Source of the DNA: Psychrobacillus vulpis
GTDB lineage: Bacteria; Bacillota; Bacilli; Bacillales_A; Planococcaceae
Length of the DNA: 47,644 bases
Assembly: GCF_006861825.1 (NCBI RefSeq)
Contig: NZ_VDGI01000024.1
Span: forward strand, 1 to 47,644
Direction: 5' to 3'
Shown here: one piece after another, positions 17,072 to 24,371 of the stretch
Numbering within the stretch: position 1 is the first letter of the stretch
Layout of the letters: each line of letters starts with the position of its first letter
Made by a program: the position numbers and the translations under genes
Notes under the pieces: generated by a model
Told to the model about the DNA's origin: nothing
The model's input: the letters and a program-made list of their open reading frames with translations, nothing else
Database searches by the model: none

Positions 17072-17974
17072 ATGGGTAAAAAAACAAATGTAGCCATTGC
17101 CATTGCAGCAGCGGCTGGAGCAGCCTGGGCTAGTACAAAAGCTCTTTCAAAGCCCCAAAGTCGCTCCACAAAAGAGGCACTTGAATATGACCATCCTATA
17201 GTATTAGCTCATCGAGGTGGATCTGCACTTGCTCCTGAATGCTCTCCCTCAGCTTTTGAAAATGCAGCTAAACTTGGGGTACACGGCTTCGAAATAGATC
17301 TACGTTTAACAAAGGATGAAGAAATTATCGTTTTTCATGATGAATATCTGGACAGAGTGACAAACCTTACTGGGAGAGTTGCAGACTATACATTAGCTCA
17401 ACTTGAAGAAGCTGATTTAGGTTATAACTTTATAGACTTAGATGGGGAAAATTCTTATAGAGATTGTGGAGAACAAATAATGACATTGGGGGAACTACTA
17501 GATAAATACCCTCAAATGCTTATTAATATGGATATTAAAGATGCACCACAAACTTATGAGGGTAGTTTGATGCCTTCTAAACTTTGGAGACTATTAGAAG
17601 AGAAACAAGCATTCCAACGAGTAGTTGTTACAAGTTTTTACGACGAACAAATTGATCGGTTCAATTTATATGCTCAAAATACAGTAGCACTTGGAGCAGG
17701 GGAAAAAGAAGTTAGGAAGGCATATACTGCATTTACTAGTCAATTTAAACATCTGTATCATCCAAAAGCGGATGTGTTTCAGATTCCTGTAAAATCTAAT
17801 GTGTTTCCTTTAGATAGTGCTAGTTTCATTAAGTTTTTGACTTCCTTAAACATCCCAGTTCATTATTGGACAATCGATGATCCTAACATAATGAAAAAGC
17901 TTATAGCTAACGGTGCGAAAGGGATTATTACTGATCGACCTGACTTAGCAATTGAAGCATTAAAATTCGATTAA
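17072..17974 (+). CDS. Glycerophosphodiester phosphodiesterase family protein
   Basis: Hydrolyses glycerophosphodiesters to glycerol-3-phosphate and an alcohol. The product is 300 aa. A hydrophobic N-terminal segment (residues about 5-23, rich in Ala) suggests a membrane anchor or uncleaved signal. The GDPD barrel begins at LAHRGGSALAPECSPSAFENA (about 46-66), with metal and catalytic residues in HRG, FEIDLRLTKD (about 74-83) and FHDEYLDRVTNLTGRV. The C-terminal HYWTIDDPN ... GAKGIITDRPD is also typical. AAAGGAGGA lies 12 bases before the ATG, slightly distant. It stands alone and converges on ylbF. Confidence 0.9.
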   Translation: MGKKTNVAIAIAAAAGAAWASTKALSKPQSRSTKEALEYDHPIVLAHRGGSALAPECSPSAFENAAKLGVHGFEIDLRLTKDEEIIVFHDEYLDRVTNLTGRVADYTLAQLEEADLGYNFIDLDGENSYRDCGEQIMTLGELLDKYPQMLINMDIKDAPQTYEGSLMPSKLWRLLEEKQAFQRVVVTSFYDEQIDRFNLYAQNTVALGAGEKEVRKAYTAFTSQFKHLYHPKADVFQIPVKSNVFPLDSASFIKFLTSLNIPVHYWTIDDPNIMKKLIANGAKGIITDRPDLAIEALKFD

Positions 17975-17984
17975 GAAAAACCGG

Positions 17985-18265
17985 GCAAAAGACGCCCTGT
18001 CCTTATAAGAAGAGTAACCGTAGAAATATCGTCGATTTCCGCTACGGCGGGGAAAGCGAGACAGACTAGACCCCGCACGTAGCGAAGCGTAGGAGGAGGC
18101 TCGTCGCTCGCCCGCGGAAAGCGTCCGCTTGTAACGGAATCCTTTGACAAAAAGACCATGAATACTGTGTTCATGACATACTTTCTTATTTTTTAAAAAA
18201 GCGCAAGGTGCGCCTACTTTGAATCTGCATAGATACTAGTAGAAAAGGTTATGCTTTCTTGTCCT
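17985..18265. repeat. GC-rich mosaic intergenic repeat (island 3)
   Basis: The 353-base gap between the GDPD gene and ylbF carries one GC-rich unit (about 18025-18140) that begins TCGATTTCCGCTACGGCG. It contains GAAAGCGAGACAGACTAGAC, CCCCGCACG and GCTCGCCCGCGGAAAGCG. Its centre is nearly identical to the core at 3370-3445. No gene is supported. Confidence 0.78.
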
Positions 18266-18270
18266 AAAAA

Positions 18271-18310
18271 AAGGATGTGTGCACGCCTCTAGGCATTTGC
18301 ACACATCCTT
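18271..18310 (-). terminator. Terminator after ylbF
   Basis: AAGGATGTGTGCA and TGCACACATCCTT form a perfect 13-bp stem around a 14-nt loop, with T-runs on both sides. It starts about 18 bases past the ylbF stop. Confidence 0.88.
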
Positions 18311-18327
18311 TTTTAAAACAATCATTA

Positions 18328-18777
18328 TTATGCAGAACAGGAGCAAGAGCCACCTGATCCACAGCCACTTCCACAGTTGGAACCGCTTGATGAAAAAAAT
18401 GGATTGCTCACTGGCACTTTGACACCTTCTGAAACGGATTTACCAATAATTAGACTAATCTCATCTAATAAATCTTGCAACTCGTTTTCAGCAACTTTCA
18501 AAGTTGCTATTACATCTACCATATCCAGATTTCTTTTAGTTACTCGAATATCCTTCATGACAGTTGAGTAATCTGGATGGTATTTTCCGAATCGTTGAAC
18601 CTCTTCGTATTGATCTTTTAGTTTGGTGAAATGATTTATCTCACGAACTAGATTCGAATTTGTATATACAGCACGATGTGCATTTAAGTATTGATAAAAT
18701 TGTTCAGAGGTTAGAACCATATTACATAGAATATCTGACTGGTCCATTATTGTGGCCCATTCGTTGGTCATTATCAT
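18328..18777 (-). CDS. ylbF: YlbF/RicF family RNase Y-associated regulator
   Basis: Partner of YmcA and YaaT in the Ric complex that modulates RNase Y mRNA processing and affects competence, sporulation and biofilm formation in B. subtilis. The 149 aa equal the B. subtilis length. Helical YlbF/YmcA fold (about 5-120), then a Gly-Ser-Cys tail (SNCGSGCGSGGSCSCSA) whose cysteines fit the reported Fe-S ligands. The ATG at 18777 has GGAGGT seven bases upstream; the longer frame includes the promoter region. It is divergent from the thioesterase gene. Confidence 0.9.
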   Translation of the reverse strand: MIMTNEWATIMDQSDILCNMVLTSEQFYQYLNAHRAVYTNSNLVREINHFTKLKDQYEEVQRFGKYHPDYSTVMKDIRVTKRNLDMVDVIATLKVAENELQDLLDEISLIIGKSVSEGVKVPVSNPFFSSSGSNCGSGCGSGGSCSCSA

Positions 18778-18859
18778 ATTGTATACCTCCACTCTTTCAT
18801 CATAACAGAAAACTAGAAACAATTGCTAAACTATTAACTTGTTGTTAGGAGTAAAAATA

Positions 18860-19357
18860 ATGAATGAATTACAATCTTTGATAAATCAAGTAACAGAAAA
18901 TGCTTCCGAAGTTGAAATTGGTATACTAACGGATTTCTTAAAAGGGTTACGTAATAAACAACAAAAAGAAGCTCCTACATATTTAAACGCAGTTTTTCAT
19001 ATGGACACACAGTTTGAAAATGAATCTTGTATCGTTACACTACCTGTAACTCCACTTACTCATAATAGCTTTGATATGCCTCATGGCGGTATCATTACTA
19101 CACTAGCAGATAATGCGATGGGTTTTCTTGTAAACAAAGATTTGCTACCTGAAGGGAAAGGTGCTGTAACATCCAATATAACTATTCATTTTGTGAAAGC
19201 AGCAACCGAGAAAACATTAATTGCTACTGCTTCCTATTTACATAGAGGTCGTCAAACATTAGTTTTAGAATGTACAGTAACGCAACCAAATGGCAAAAGA
19301 ATTGCTTATGCTACTGGATCTTTTTTTGTCATTAATCCATCTAACTCTTCAAAATAA
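18860..19357 (+). CDS. PaaI-type hot-dog fold thioesterase
   Basis: A 165-aa acyl-CoA thioesterase-like protein. The conserved loop HNSFDMPHGGIITTLADNAMGF (about 62-83) holds the HGG motif and catalytic acidic residue of the PaaI/YbaW group. The ITIHFVKAATEKTLIATA strand region follows. Substrate unknown. The ATG at 18860 has AGGAG upstream. Its last 52 bases overlap the 3' end of the convergent murE-like gene. Confidence 0.85.
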   Translation: MNELQSLINQVTENASEVEIGILTDFLKGLRNKQQKEAPTYLNAVFHMDTQFENESCIVTLPVTPLTHNSFDMPHGGIITTLADNAMGFLVNKDLLPEGKGAVTSNITIHFVKAATEKTLIATASYLHRGRQTLVLECTVTQPNGKRIAYATGSFFVINPSNSSK

Positions 19358-20766
19358 TTCCTGATTACTTCATGGTCAGAGAAAGGGACAACAGAATCTT
19401 CTATAATTTGTTCTTGCTCATGTCCCTTTCCTGCTATTAATACGATATCTCCTTTTTTTGCAATACTTAAAGCTAAAATAATTGCTTGTTTGCGGTCCTT
19501 TTGAATTATTACTTTTCCTTTATCCGCCCCACACATAATATCATTGATAATATCATCAGGATGTTCATTTCTCGGATTATCGTTTGTAATAATAGCTTTT
19601 GTTGAAAATTTAGTAGCTACTTCCCCCATCCACTTTCTTTTTTGTTTATCTCGATTTCCTCCGCATCCAAAAACAACAAATACGTTCTGTTTCGCGTAAG
19701 CAGAAATTGCTGATAAACTAGCTTCTAAAGCATCAGGGGTATGTGCGTAGTCAACTAATACCTCAATCCCCTCTTTATTATTAATGCGTTCTAATCGCCC
19801 TTTAGGAAGTTTTACTGTTCTAATTTCACGAAGTGGTATTCGCAAAGCAACTAACACTGCAATTGCTGCAGCTAGGTTCATCCCATTATAATAACCACTA
19901 TTAGTCATTTCTACTTGCAGTTCTTCATTGCTTATACGAAATCTATATTTTACATTCTCATTTGTATAGTCTATATTTTGATATACTACTTCATTCTTTT
20001 TGTTTTCTCCAAATCGAGTTACTGGTATATGAGCTCTATTGCCTACTGACTTACACCAAGAATCATCATCATTAACAACTAGCTTCTTGGATTGTAAAAC
20101 AAGCAATTCTTTTGATTTCTTATATGGGACCATTCCACCATGAAATTCAATATGGTCTTTTCCGATATTCAGAAATACACCAACATCTATAGGATAGTTA
20201 CTTAATCTTTGATCTAACAATCCTTGAGATGATGCTTCCAGTATGATAAACTCCACATTTTGTTCGTAACAATATTTTACAACTTGTATAAAATCATAAA
20301 ATGGTAATGTTGTATTGCTTCGTAAACATAGTTCTATTTTTTGTCCATTAACAAATACACCTAATGTTCCTATTACACATACTGATTTACTTTGTTGCAT
20401 TAATAGCTGTCCAATAAATGACGCAACTGTTGTTTTTCCGTTCGTCCCTGTTATTCCGATTGTTTTCATTTTCTTTCCGTATAGCTCATATGAAATAGTT
20501 GATATTCTTTGAATAAAACAGTTCATTTCTATTGGAATAATTATTTGGGGAACACTACAGTCGTGAATATAAACTTCTGTCAAGACGGCAATAGCCCCCC
20601 TTTGAATTGCTTCTTCTATATATGTTCGATCATTTGTTTGTGAAACAAATACATCTCCTTCCTTAATTTGTTTAGAATGATCAATACATCTGTTTATTTT
20701 TACACACGCTAAGTTGCCAATAATCTGATACTGCAATCCTTCTAATAATTCTTTTAAAGGATAAAT
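19306..20766 (-). CDS. MurE-type UDP-MurNAc-tripeptide ligase, DAP signature, outside the dcw cluster
   Basis: Predicted ATP-dependent ligase adding the third amino acid to UDP-MurNAc-L-Ala-D-Glu in the cytoplasm. About 486 aa from a proposed ATT start (B. subtilis MurE is about 494). Seen: ATP loop GITGTNGKTT (about 103-112), HIEFHGGMVPYKKSKELL with the carbamylatable Lys, VDYAHTPDALEASL, CGGNRDKQKR, the amino-acid selector DNPRNEHP and AGKGHEQEQI. DNPR is the meso-DAP signature, whereas Lys-adding MurE carries DNP(A/N). Domain 1 is divergent and lacks the usual G...DGH segment, as in a specialised paralogue. The frame has no ATG, GTG or TTG near the homologous N-terminus (IYPLKELLEGL); ATT at 20766 or 20769 follows AGGGAG. 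A distant in-frame TTG at 20928 would overlap the aspartokinase gene by 54 bases. Catalytic competence looks intact; the sporulation role is inferred. Confidence 0.82.
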   Translation of the reverse strand: MYPLKELLEGLQYQIIGNLACVKINRCIDHSKQIKEGDVFVSQTNDRTYIEEAIQRGAIAVLTEVYIHDCSVPQIIIPIEMNCFIQRISTISYELYGKKMKTIGITGTNGKTTVASFIGQLLMQQSKSVCVIGTLGVFVNGQKIELCLRSNTTLPFYDFIQVVKYCYEQNVEFIILEASSQGLLDQRLSNYPIDVGVFLNIGKDHIEFHGGMVPYKKSKELLVLQSKKLVVNDDDSWCKSVGNRAHIPVTRFGENKKNEVVYQNIDYTNENVKYRFRISNEELQVEMTNSGYYNGMNLAAAIAVLVALRIPLREIRTVKLPKGRLERINNKEGIEVLVDYAHTPDALEASLSAISAYAKQNVFVVFGCGGNRDKQKRKWMGEVATKFSTKAIITNDNPRNEHPDDIINDIMCGADKGKVIIQKDRKQAIILALSIAKKGDIVLIAGKGHEQEQIIEDSVVPFSDHEVIRNYFEELDGLMTKKDPVA

Positions 20767-20782
20767 AATTATCCACTCCCTA

Positions 20783-20810
20783 CACCATTCTTGTATTCCC
20801 GCATAAAGTA
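20783..20810 (+). promoter_or_regulatory. Sigma-K-like promoter for the aspartokinase gene
   Basis: CATAAAGTA (20802-20810) matches the sigma-K -10 pattern CATAnnnTA exactly. AC dinucleotides lie 16 (20784-20785) and 18 (20782-20783) bases upstream; the consensus spacing is 16-17. It would place transcription about 55 bases before the start codon. It is predicted by eye. Confidence 0.4.
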
Positions 20811-20824
20811 AAATGAATTCCTTG

Positions 20825-20853
20825 TATCGTATGAACGGAGTGTTTGAAATGTC
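20825..20853 (-). promoter_or_regulatory. Sigma-K/sigma-E-like promoter for the murE-like gene
   Basis: Minus-strand CATACGATA (20833-20825) matches the sigma-K -10 CATAnnnTA, with AC 17 bases upstream (20852-20851). CATACGAT is also 7/8 to the sigma-E -10 CATACAnT, with TGACATT (5/7 to KMATATT) 14 bases upstream. It overlaps and faces the plus-strand promoter. Confidence 0.45.
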
Positions 20854-20874
20854 ACGAGTAAAGTGGATGAAGTT

Positions 20875-21606
20875 ATGATTGTGCAAAAGTATGGTGGTAT
20901 TGCTATGCAGGATCGTCAAAGTAGACAATTAGTTATTGCACGAATCCAAAAAGCGCTCATAAACCACCAAAAAGTGCTTGTTGTTGTATCTGCCATGGGA
21001 AGAAAAGGTCAATACTACTCAACTGATAGTCTTCTAGATCTAATACCTAGATCTAACGATAGTGTTGAATCAGATTTACTTTCTGCATGTGGTGAGTTAA
21101 TCTCTGCCTCTGTATTATGCGCAGAGCTTAAAAAGGAAGGTGTTCCTGCTACTCTCTTGTATGGGAAAAGCGCAGGAATAATAACAAATGAAGCATATGG
21201 AAATGCGGATATATTAAAAGTGGATACAAATAAATTATTAGCAGTATTCCATGAATTCCCGTGCATAATAGTGCCCGGATTTCAAGGTATTTCTGAACAT
21301 ACAAACACATTTACTACATTAGGTAGAGGTGGAAGTGATCTAACTGCTGTAGTATATGGACATCATTTAAATGCAGAAGTCGTGGAATTTTATAAAAATG
21401 TTCCAGGAGTGATGACTTCCGATCCTTTTCAAAATAAATCCGTCCAATTAATCACTACTATGTCTTACGAAGAGTTACAAAAAATAATTATTGAACCGGT
21501 TGAAATCATACAAAAAAAAGCAGCCAAATTTGCTGCTCTTCACAAAGTACCATTGCATATCCGTTCTCTATATGAAGAAAGAGATGGAACATTTGTATTT
21601 CATTAA
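20875..21606 (+). CDS. Aspartokinase catalytic domain without ACT domains
   Basis: Amino-acid-kinase-fold protein of 243 aa, predicted to phosphorylate aspartate at the head of the DAP/Lys/dipicolinate pathway. Seen: N-terminal KYGG (residues 5-8), VVVSAMGR (about 38-45), LLSACGELISASVL (about 68-81), GFQGI ... TLGRGGSDLTAVVYG (about 140-165) and EFYKNVPGVMTSDP (about 173-186). The usual KFGGTS is KYGGIA here, losing the Thr/Ser pair, so the substrate may differ. The protein stops where ACT domains begin in LysC/DapG, so allosteric lysine or DAP control is not expected. The ATG at 20875 is weakly supported by AGTGGA. It is divergent from murE, and its stop abuts the convergent ylbC stop. Confidence 0.78.
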   Translation: MIVQKYGGIAMQDRQSRQLVIARIQKALINHQKVLVVVSAMGRKGQYYSTDSLLDLIPRSNDSVESDLLSACGELISASVLCAELKKEGVPATLLYGKSAGIITNEAYGNADILKVDTNKLLAVFHEFPCIIVPGFQGISEHTNTFTTLGRGGSDLTAVVYGHHLNAEVVEFYKNVPGVMTSDPFQNKSVQLITTMSYEELQKIIIEPVEIIQKKAAKFAALHKVPLHIRSLYEERDGTFVFH

Positions 21607-22683
21607 TTATTGTTTATCTTCTTTTGCAATTGGTCTTTCAATAAAATTTTGAGTGTAATAATTACCATATACTCCTACTCCCGTATGTGTATACCATTTC
21701 CCTAAAATTGTGTCTCTATGGCCTTTTGAATTTAACCACCCATTCACGGCTTCGCCAGCATCAAAATAAAAAGCTGCTGAATTTCCTCCTGCACGTGTAA
21801 AATCAATTGAAGAGTGCCTTAATGTGTCACTAAATTTAGGGACTTCAAATGACTCATTGATCACTACATTGTTTTTGGCCATTTCCTCACTATGGGTTCT
21901 TGCAATATTTTGCAACTCCAATTCAGACTCTAGAACCTTTAATCCATGCCTCAACCTATATACATTCGTTATTTCAAATATTTGACGCTCATTTGCACGA
22001 TCAACTGAAACTTGTAAAGAAGAAGACGGTGTTGTAGTTTCTATCATCTTGCCATTGTACAAAATATCATATGGTTTTTGTAATAATAAAGTTTTAGGAT
22101 CTGAAAACCGAACTGCTTCTAATTCATTATCTTGAGAATCAATGTATAGTATTGCTAATAAATCATCAAACTGAACTAATATTCGATTATTTATATCTTT
22201 ATCATTTAAAGAAAAAGTATAGACATTCGAGTCAATAGATATAGTTATTTCCGGCTGTACTATTGTAAATCTGTAAATATCTTCTAATGATTGTCCAATT
22301 TTATATGGTGTTACATCCACTTTGTTCCCAACTACAAAAGCTTGTGTAACTGTATCTTCTGATATTCCTATTAATTGATAGTTCGAAAAAGAGTTATTAT
22401 AAACCCACCAATCATATCCAAATACAGTGGGTTCAATTCGATTTGGCTTCCCTAACAATTTGGTTACTTCTTGTGACGATTTGCCAATCAACACCGAAAT
22501 ACCTTTGTTAGGTCTTGAAAAAATACTGTTTGTTTCTACTATCTCTGTTGATTCTTGAGGAATAACCTGTCCGGAGTTATTCGACCCAGTAATAAGTTCA
22601 TTTTCCTGTACTGGATTATCAAAATATATAAAAACTACTAGTACTATAGCAATAGCAATAAGTATTCTAAATAGATTCTTCAT
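21607..22683 (-). CDS. ylbC: YlbC-like protein with CAP (SCP) domain
   Basis: A 358-aa exported or membrane-anchored protein. An N-terminal hydrophobic segment (about 4-21) is followed by a CAP-associated domain (about 60-215, starting at IGKSSQEVTKLLGKP) and a C-terminal CAP/SCP domain (about 235-345: ITNVYRLRHGLKVLE ... ARTHSEEMAKNN ... GWLNSKGHRDTIL ... HTGVGVYGNYYTQNF). The His/Glu pair of CAP domains is present. Function unknown; B. subtilis YlbC has the same layout and neighbourhood. The ATG at 22683 has AAGGAG nine bases upstream. Confidence 0.86.
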   Translation of the reverse strand: MKNLFRILIAIAIVLVVFIYFDNPVQENELITGSNNSGQVIPQESTEIVETNSIFSRPNKGISVLIGKSSQEVTKLLGKPNRIEPTVFGYDWWVYNNSFSNYQLIGISEDTVTQAFVVGNKVDVTPYKIGQSLEDIYRFTIVQPEITISIDSNVYTFSLNDKDINNRILVQFDDLLAILYIDSQDNELEAVRFSDPKTLLLQKPYDILYNGKMIETTTPSSSLQVSVDRANERQIFEITNVYRLRHGLKVLESELELQNIARTHSEEMAKNNVVINESFEVPKFSDTLRHSSIDFTRAGGNSAAFYFDAGEAVNGWLNSKGHRDTILGKWYTHTGVGVYGNYYTQNFIERPIAKEDKQ

Positions 22684-22835
22684 CTCATTTTACTCCTTAA
22701 CGTTTACTCCATTTCCACTAGTATAACAAGCTTATACACAAAGACACAATGTTGTCATTGCAACATTTTCAAATTTGAATTAATATTAATGAGAAAGTAT
22801 TCTTTGGTATTTTGAACGTGAAGGAGGACAATTCA

Positions 22836-23201
22836 ATGTATTTCGAAAATACAGGTATAGAAAACACTGTCATGGAACTTAATTTATTAGATGACCTTAT
22901 GAAAAAGAACGGATTAATCCGTGCAGGTCAATGGGATTACGAACGCGTAACTTATGACAAAAAGTATGAGATAAAAGAAGGCACATACTATCTTCGAGTG
23001 TTTGGCTTCACTAAAGACGGTGATGTAGGAGCACATGAAGGAAACATCACATTATTAAAACCAGTTATTGGGAAACACTACTATCCACACGGAGTAGAGT
23101 ATGGAGAAGATGAAGTATTCCCTAATCATTTATTAAAGTCATGTGAACAAACATTAACAGCTCTTAAAGCAGATTTAAAAGCTTTCGAAATAAACGCTTA
23201 A
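22836..23201 (+). CDS. YugN-like family protein
   Basis: A 121-aa soluble protein of the YugN-like family, function unknown. Characteristic stretches are WDYERVTYDKKYEIKEGTYYLRV (about 31-53) and a C-terminal GKHYYPHGVEYGEDE (about 82-96). The ATG at 22836 has AAGGAGGAC upstream; an earlier in-frame start overlaps that site. Single gene ending in its own terminator. Confidence 0.82.
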   Translation: MYFENTGIENTVMELNLLDDLMKKNGLIRAGQWDYERVTYDKKYEIKEGTYYLRVFGFTKDGDVGAHEGNITLLKPVIGKHYYPHGVEYGEDEVFPNHLLKSCEQTLTALKADLKAFEINA

Positions 23202-23208
23202 TAAGAAC

Positions 23209-23238
23209 ACGCTAGAGAAATTTTCTCTGGCGTTTTTT
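23209..23238 (+). terminator. Terminator after the yugN-like gene
   Basis: ACGCTAGAGAAA and TTTCTCTGGCGT arms are followed by TTTTTT. Confidence 0.9.
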
Positions 23239-23302
23239 CATGTTCAAAAATACAAATTTTGTCTATACTTAATGTAACAAACAAGAAAAGGAGGTATCGC
23301 TA

Positions 23303-24364
23303 TTGCTAAATAGGATTTTCAATAAAAAATATATTAAATACTTTTTTATTCTCCTTTTCCTTTTATTGATTGCTATTTTTATCTTGCCTGTATCCGTTCC
23401 AATCGTCTTAGCTTTGCTTACTGCTATTTTACTTGAACCCATTGTCAAATTTACGCAACAAACATTTAAATGGTCTAGAAAACCAGCTGTCATTACCAAC
23501 TTCATCTTATTTTTAACTATCATTACCGCAATTCTATATTTTGGTATTACAAAACTTATTAGTCAGTTAATAATCACAACTAAAGTAGTTCCAAATTATT
23601 TAAACAATTTGACCGGAATGTGGATAGATATGCAAAATAATCTATTTAAGTATACTGAAGGTTTACCTGTAGAAGTTGTGACTTCCATACAAAAAAAATT
23701 CGAAGATACATTAAAAAGTTTGCAAGATTCCCTTCTTGATTTACTTAGTTATTCAAATATTACAGCACTCTTAACGAATATTCCAAACTTTTTAGTGAGC
23801 TTTATCGTGTTTATTGTCGCCTTATTTTTATTTATGCTAGATTTAGAAAAATTACGCATTAAATTTTTCCACTATTTATCTGAGAGTACAGCTGAAAAAG
23901 TACGATTCATGTCAGAAGGCATAAAGAAAGTAGCTTTTGGATTTGTTAAAGCAAACATCTTGGCGAGCTTCTTTATATTAGGTGCAGCCCTCATTGGCTT
24001 ATTTATTATTGTACCAAAATATGCTATTGTGATGTCTATTATTATTTGGATTGTTGATATTATACCCATTCTAGGTTCTATCATTGTTCTTGCACCTTGG
24101 GCACTCTATCATTTCCTTACAGGAGATGCTGTATTAGGAACAAAGCTTACTATTCTTGCAGTTATATTAATCATAATTAGAAGGACAGTCGAACCTAAAA
24201 TAATGGGATCACAAATGGGAATATCCCCTCTAGCGGTACTAATAGCAATGTTCATAGGCGCTAAATTATTTGGATTCCTTGGATTTTTAATAGGACCTCT
24301 AATTGTAATTCTATTTATTACTGCTAAAGAATCAGGAATGATAAAACTTAACTTCAAAATATAA
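23303..24364 (+). CDS. AI-2E family transporter, YtvI-like membrane protein
   Basis: A 353-aa polytopic membrane protein with about eight helices: two at the N-terminus, one near 63-85, then a cluster from about 155 to 345. AI-2E/PerM family features include the basic N-terminus, a central amphipathic region (about 85-150) and the C-terminal PKIMGSQMGISPLAVLIAMFIGAKLFG motif (about 292-318). It resembles sporulation protein YtvI more than YueF or YrrI, but paralogue choice is uncertain. The TTG start at 23303 has AAAAGGAGGT seven bases upstream. It converges on the cta genes across a repeat island. Confidence 0.8.
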   Translation: MLNRIFNKKYIKYFFILLFLLLIAIFILPVSVPIVLALLTAILLEPIVKFTQQTFKWSRKPAVITNFILFLTIITAILYFGITKLISQLIITTKVVPNYLNNLTGMWIDMQNNLFKYTEGLPVEVVTSIQKKFEDTLKSLQDSLLDLLSYSNITALLTNIPNFLVSFIVFIVALFLFMLDLEKLRIKFFHYLSESTAEKVRFMSEGIKKVAFGFVKANILASFFILGAALIGLFIIVPKYAIVMSIIIWIVDIIPILGSIIVLAPWALYHFLTGDAVLGTKLTILAVILIIIRRTVEPKIMGSQMGISPLAVLIAMFIGAKLFGFLGFLIGPLIVILFITAKESGMIKLNFKI

Positions 24365-24371
24365 ATAAAAC

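Noticed and set aside
17971-18174. 67-codon minus-strand frame after the GDPD gene
   Set aside because: Falls in a GC-rich repeat unit with no initiation signals.
20767-20928. N-terminal extension of the murE-like protein from TTG 20928
   Set aside because: It would add 54 non-homologous residues, read antisense through the aspartokinase start and lack a ribosome-binding site.
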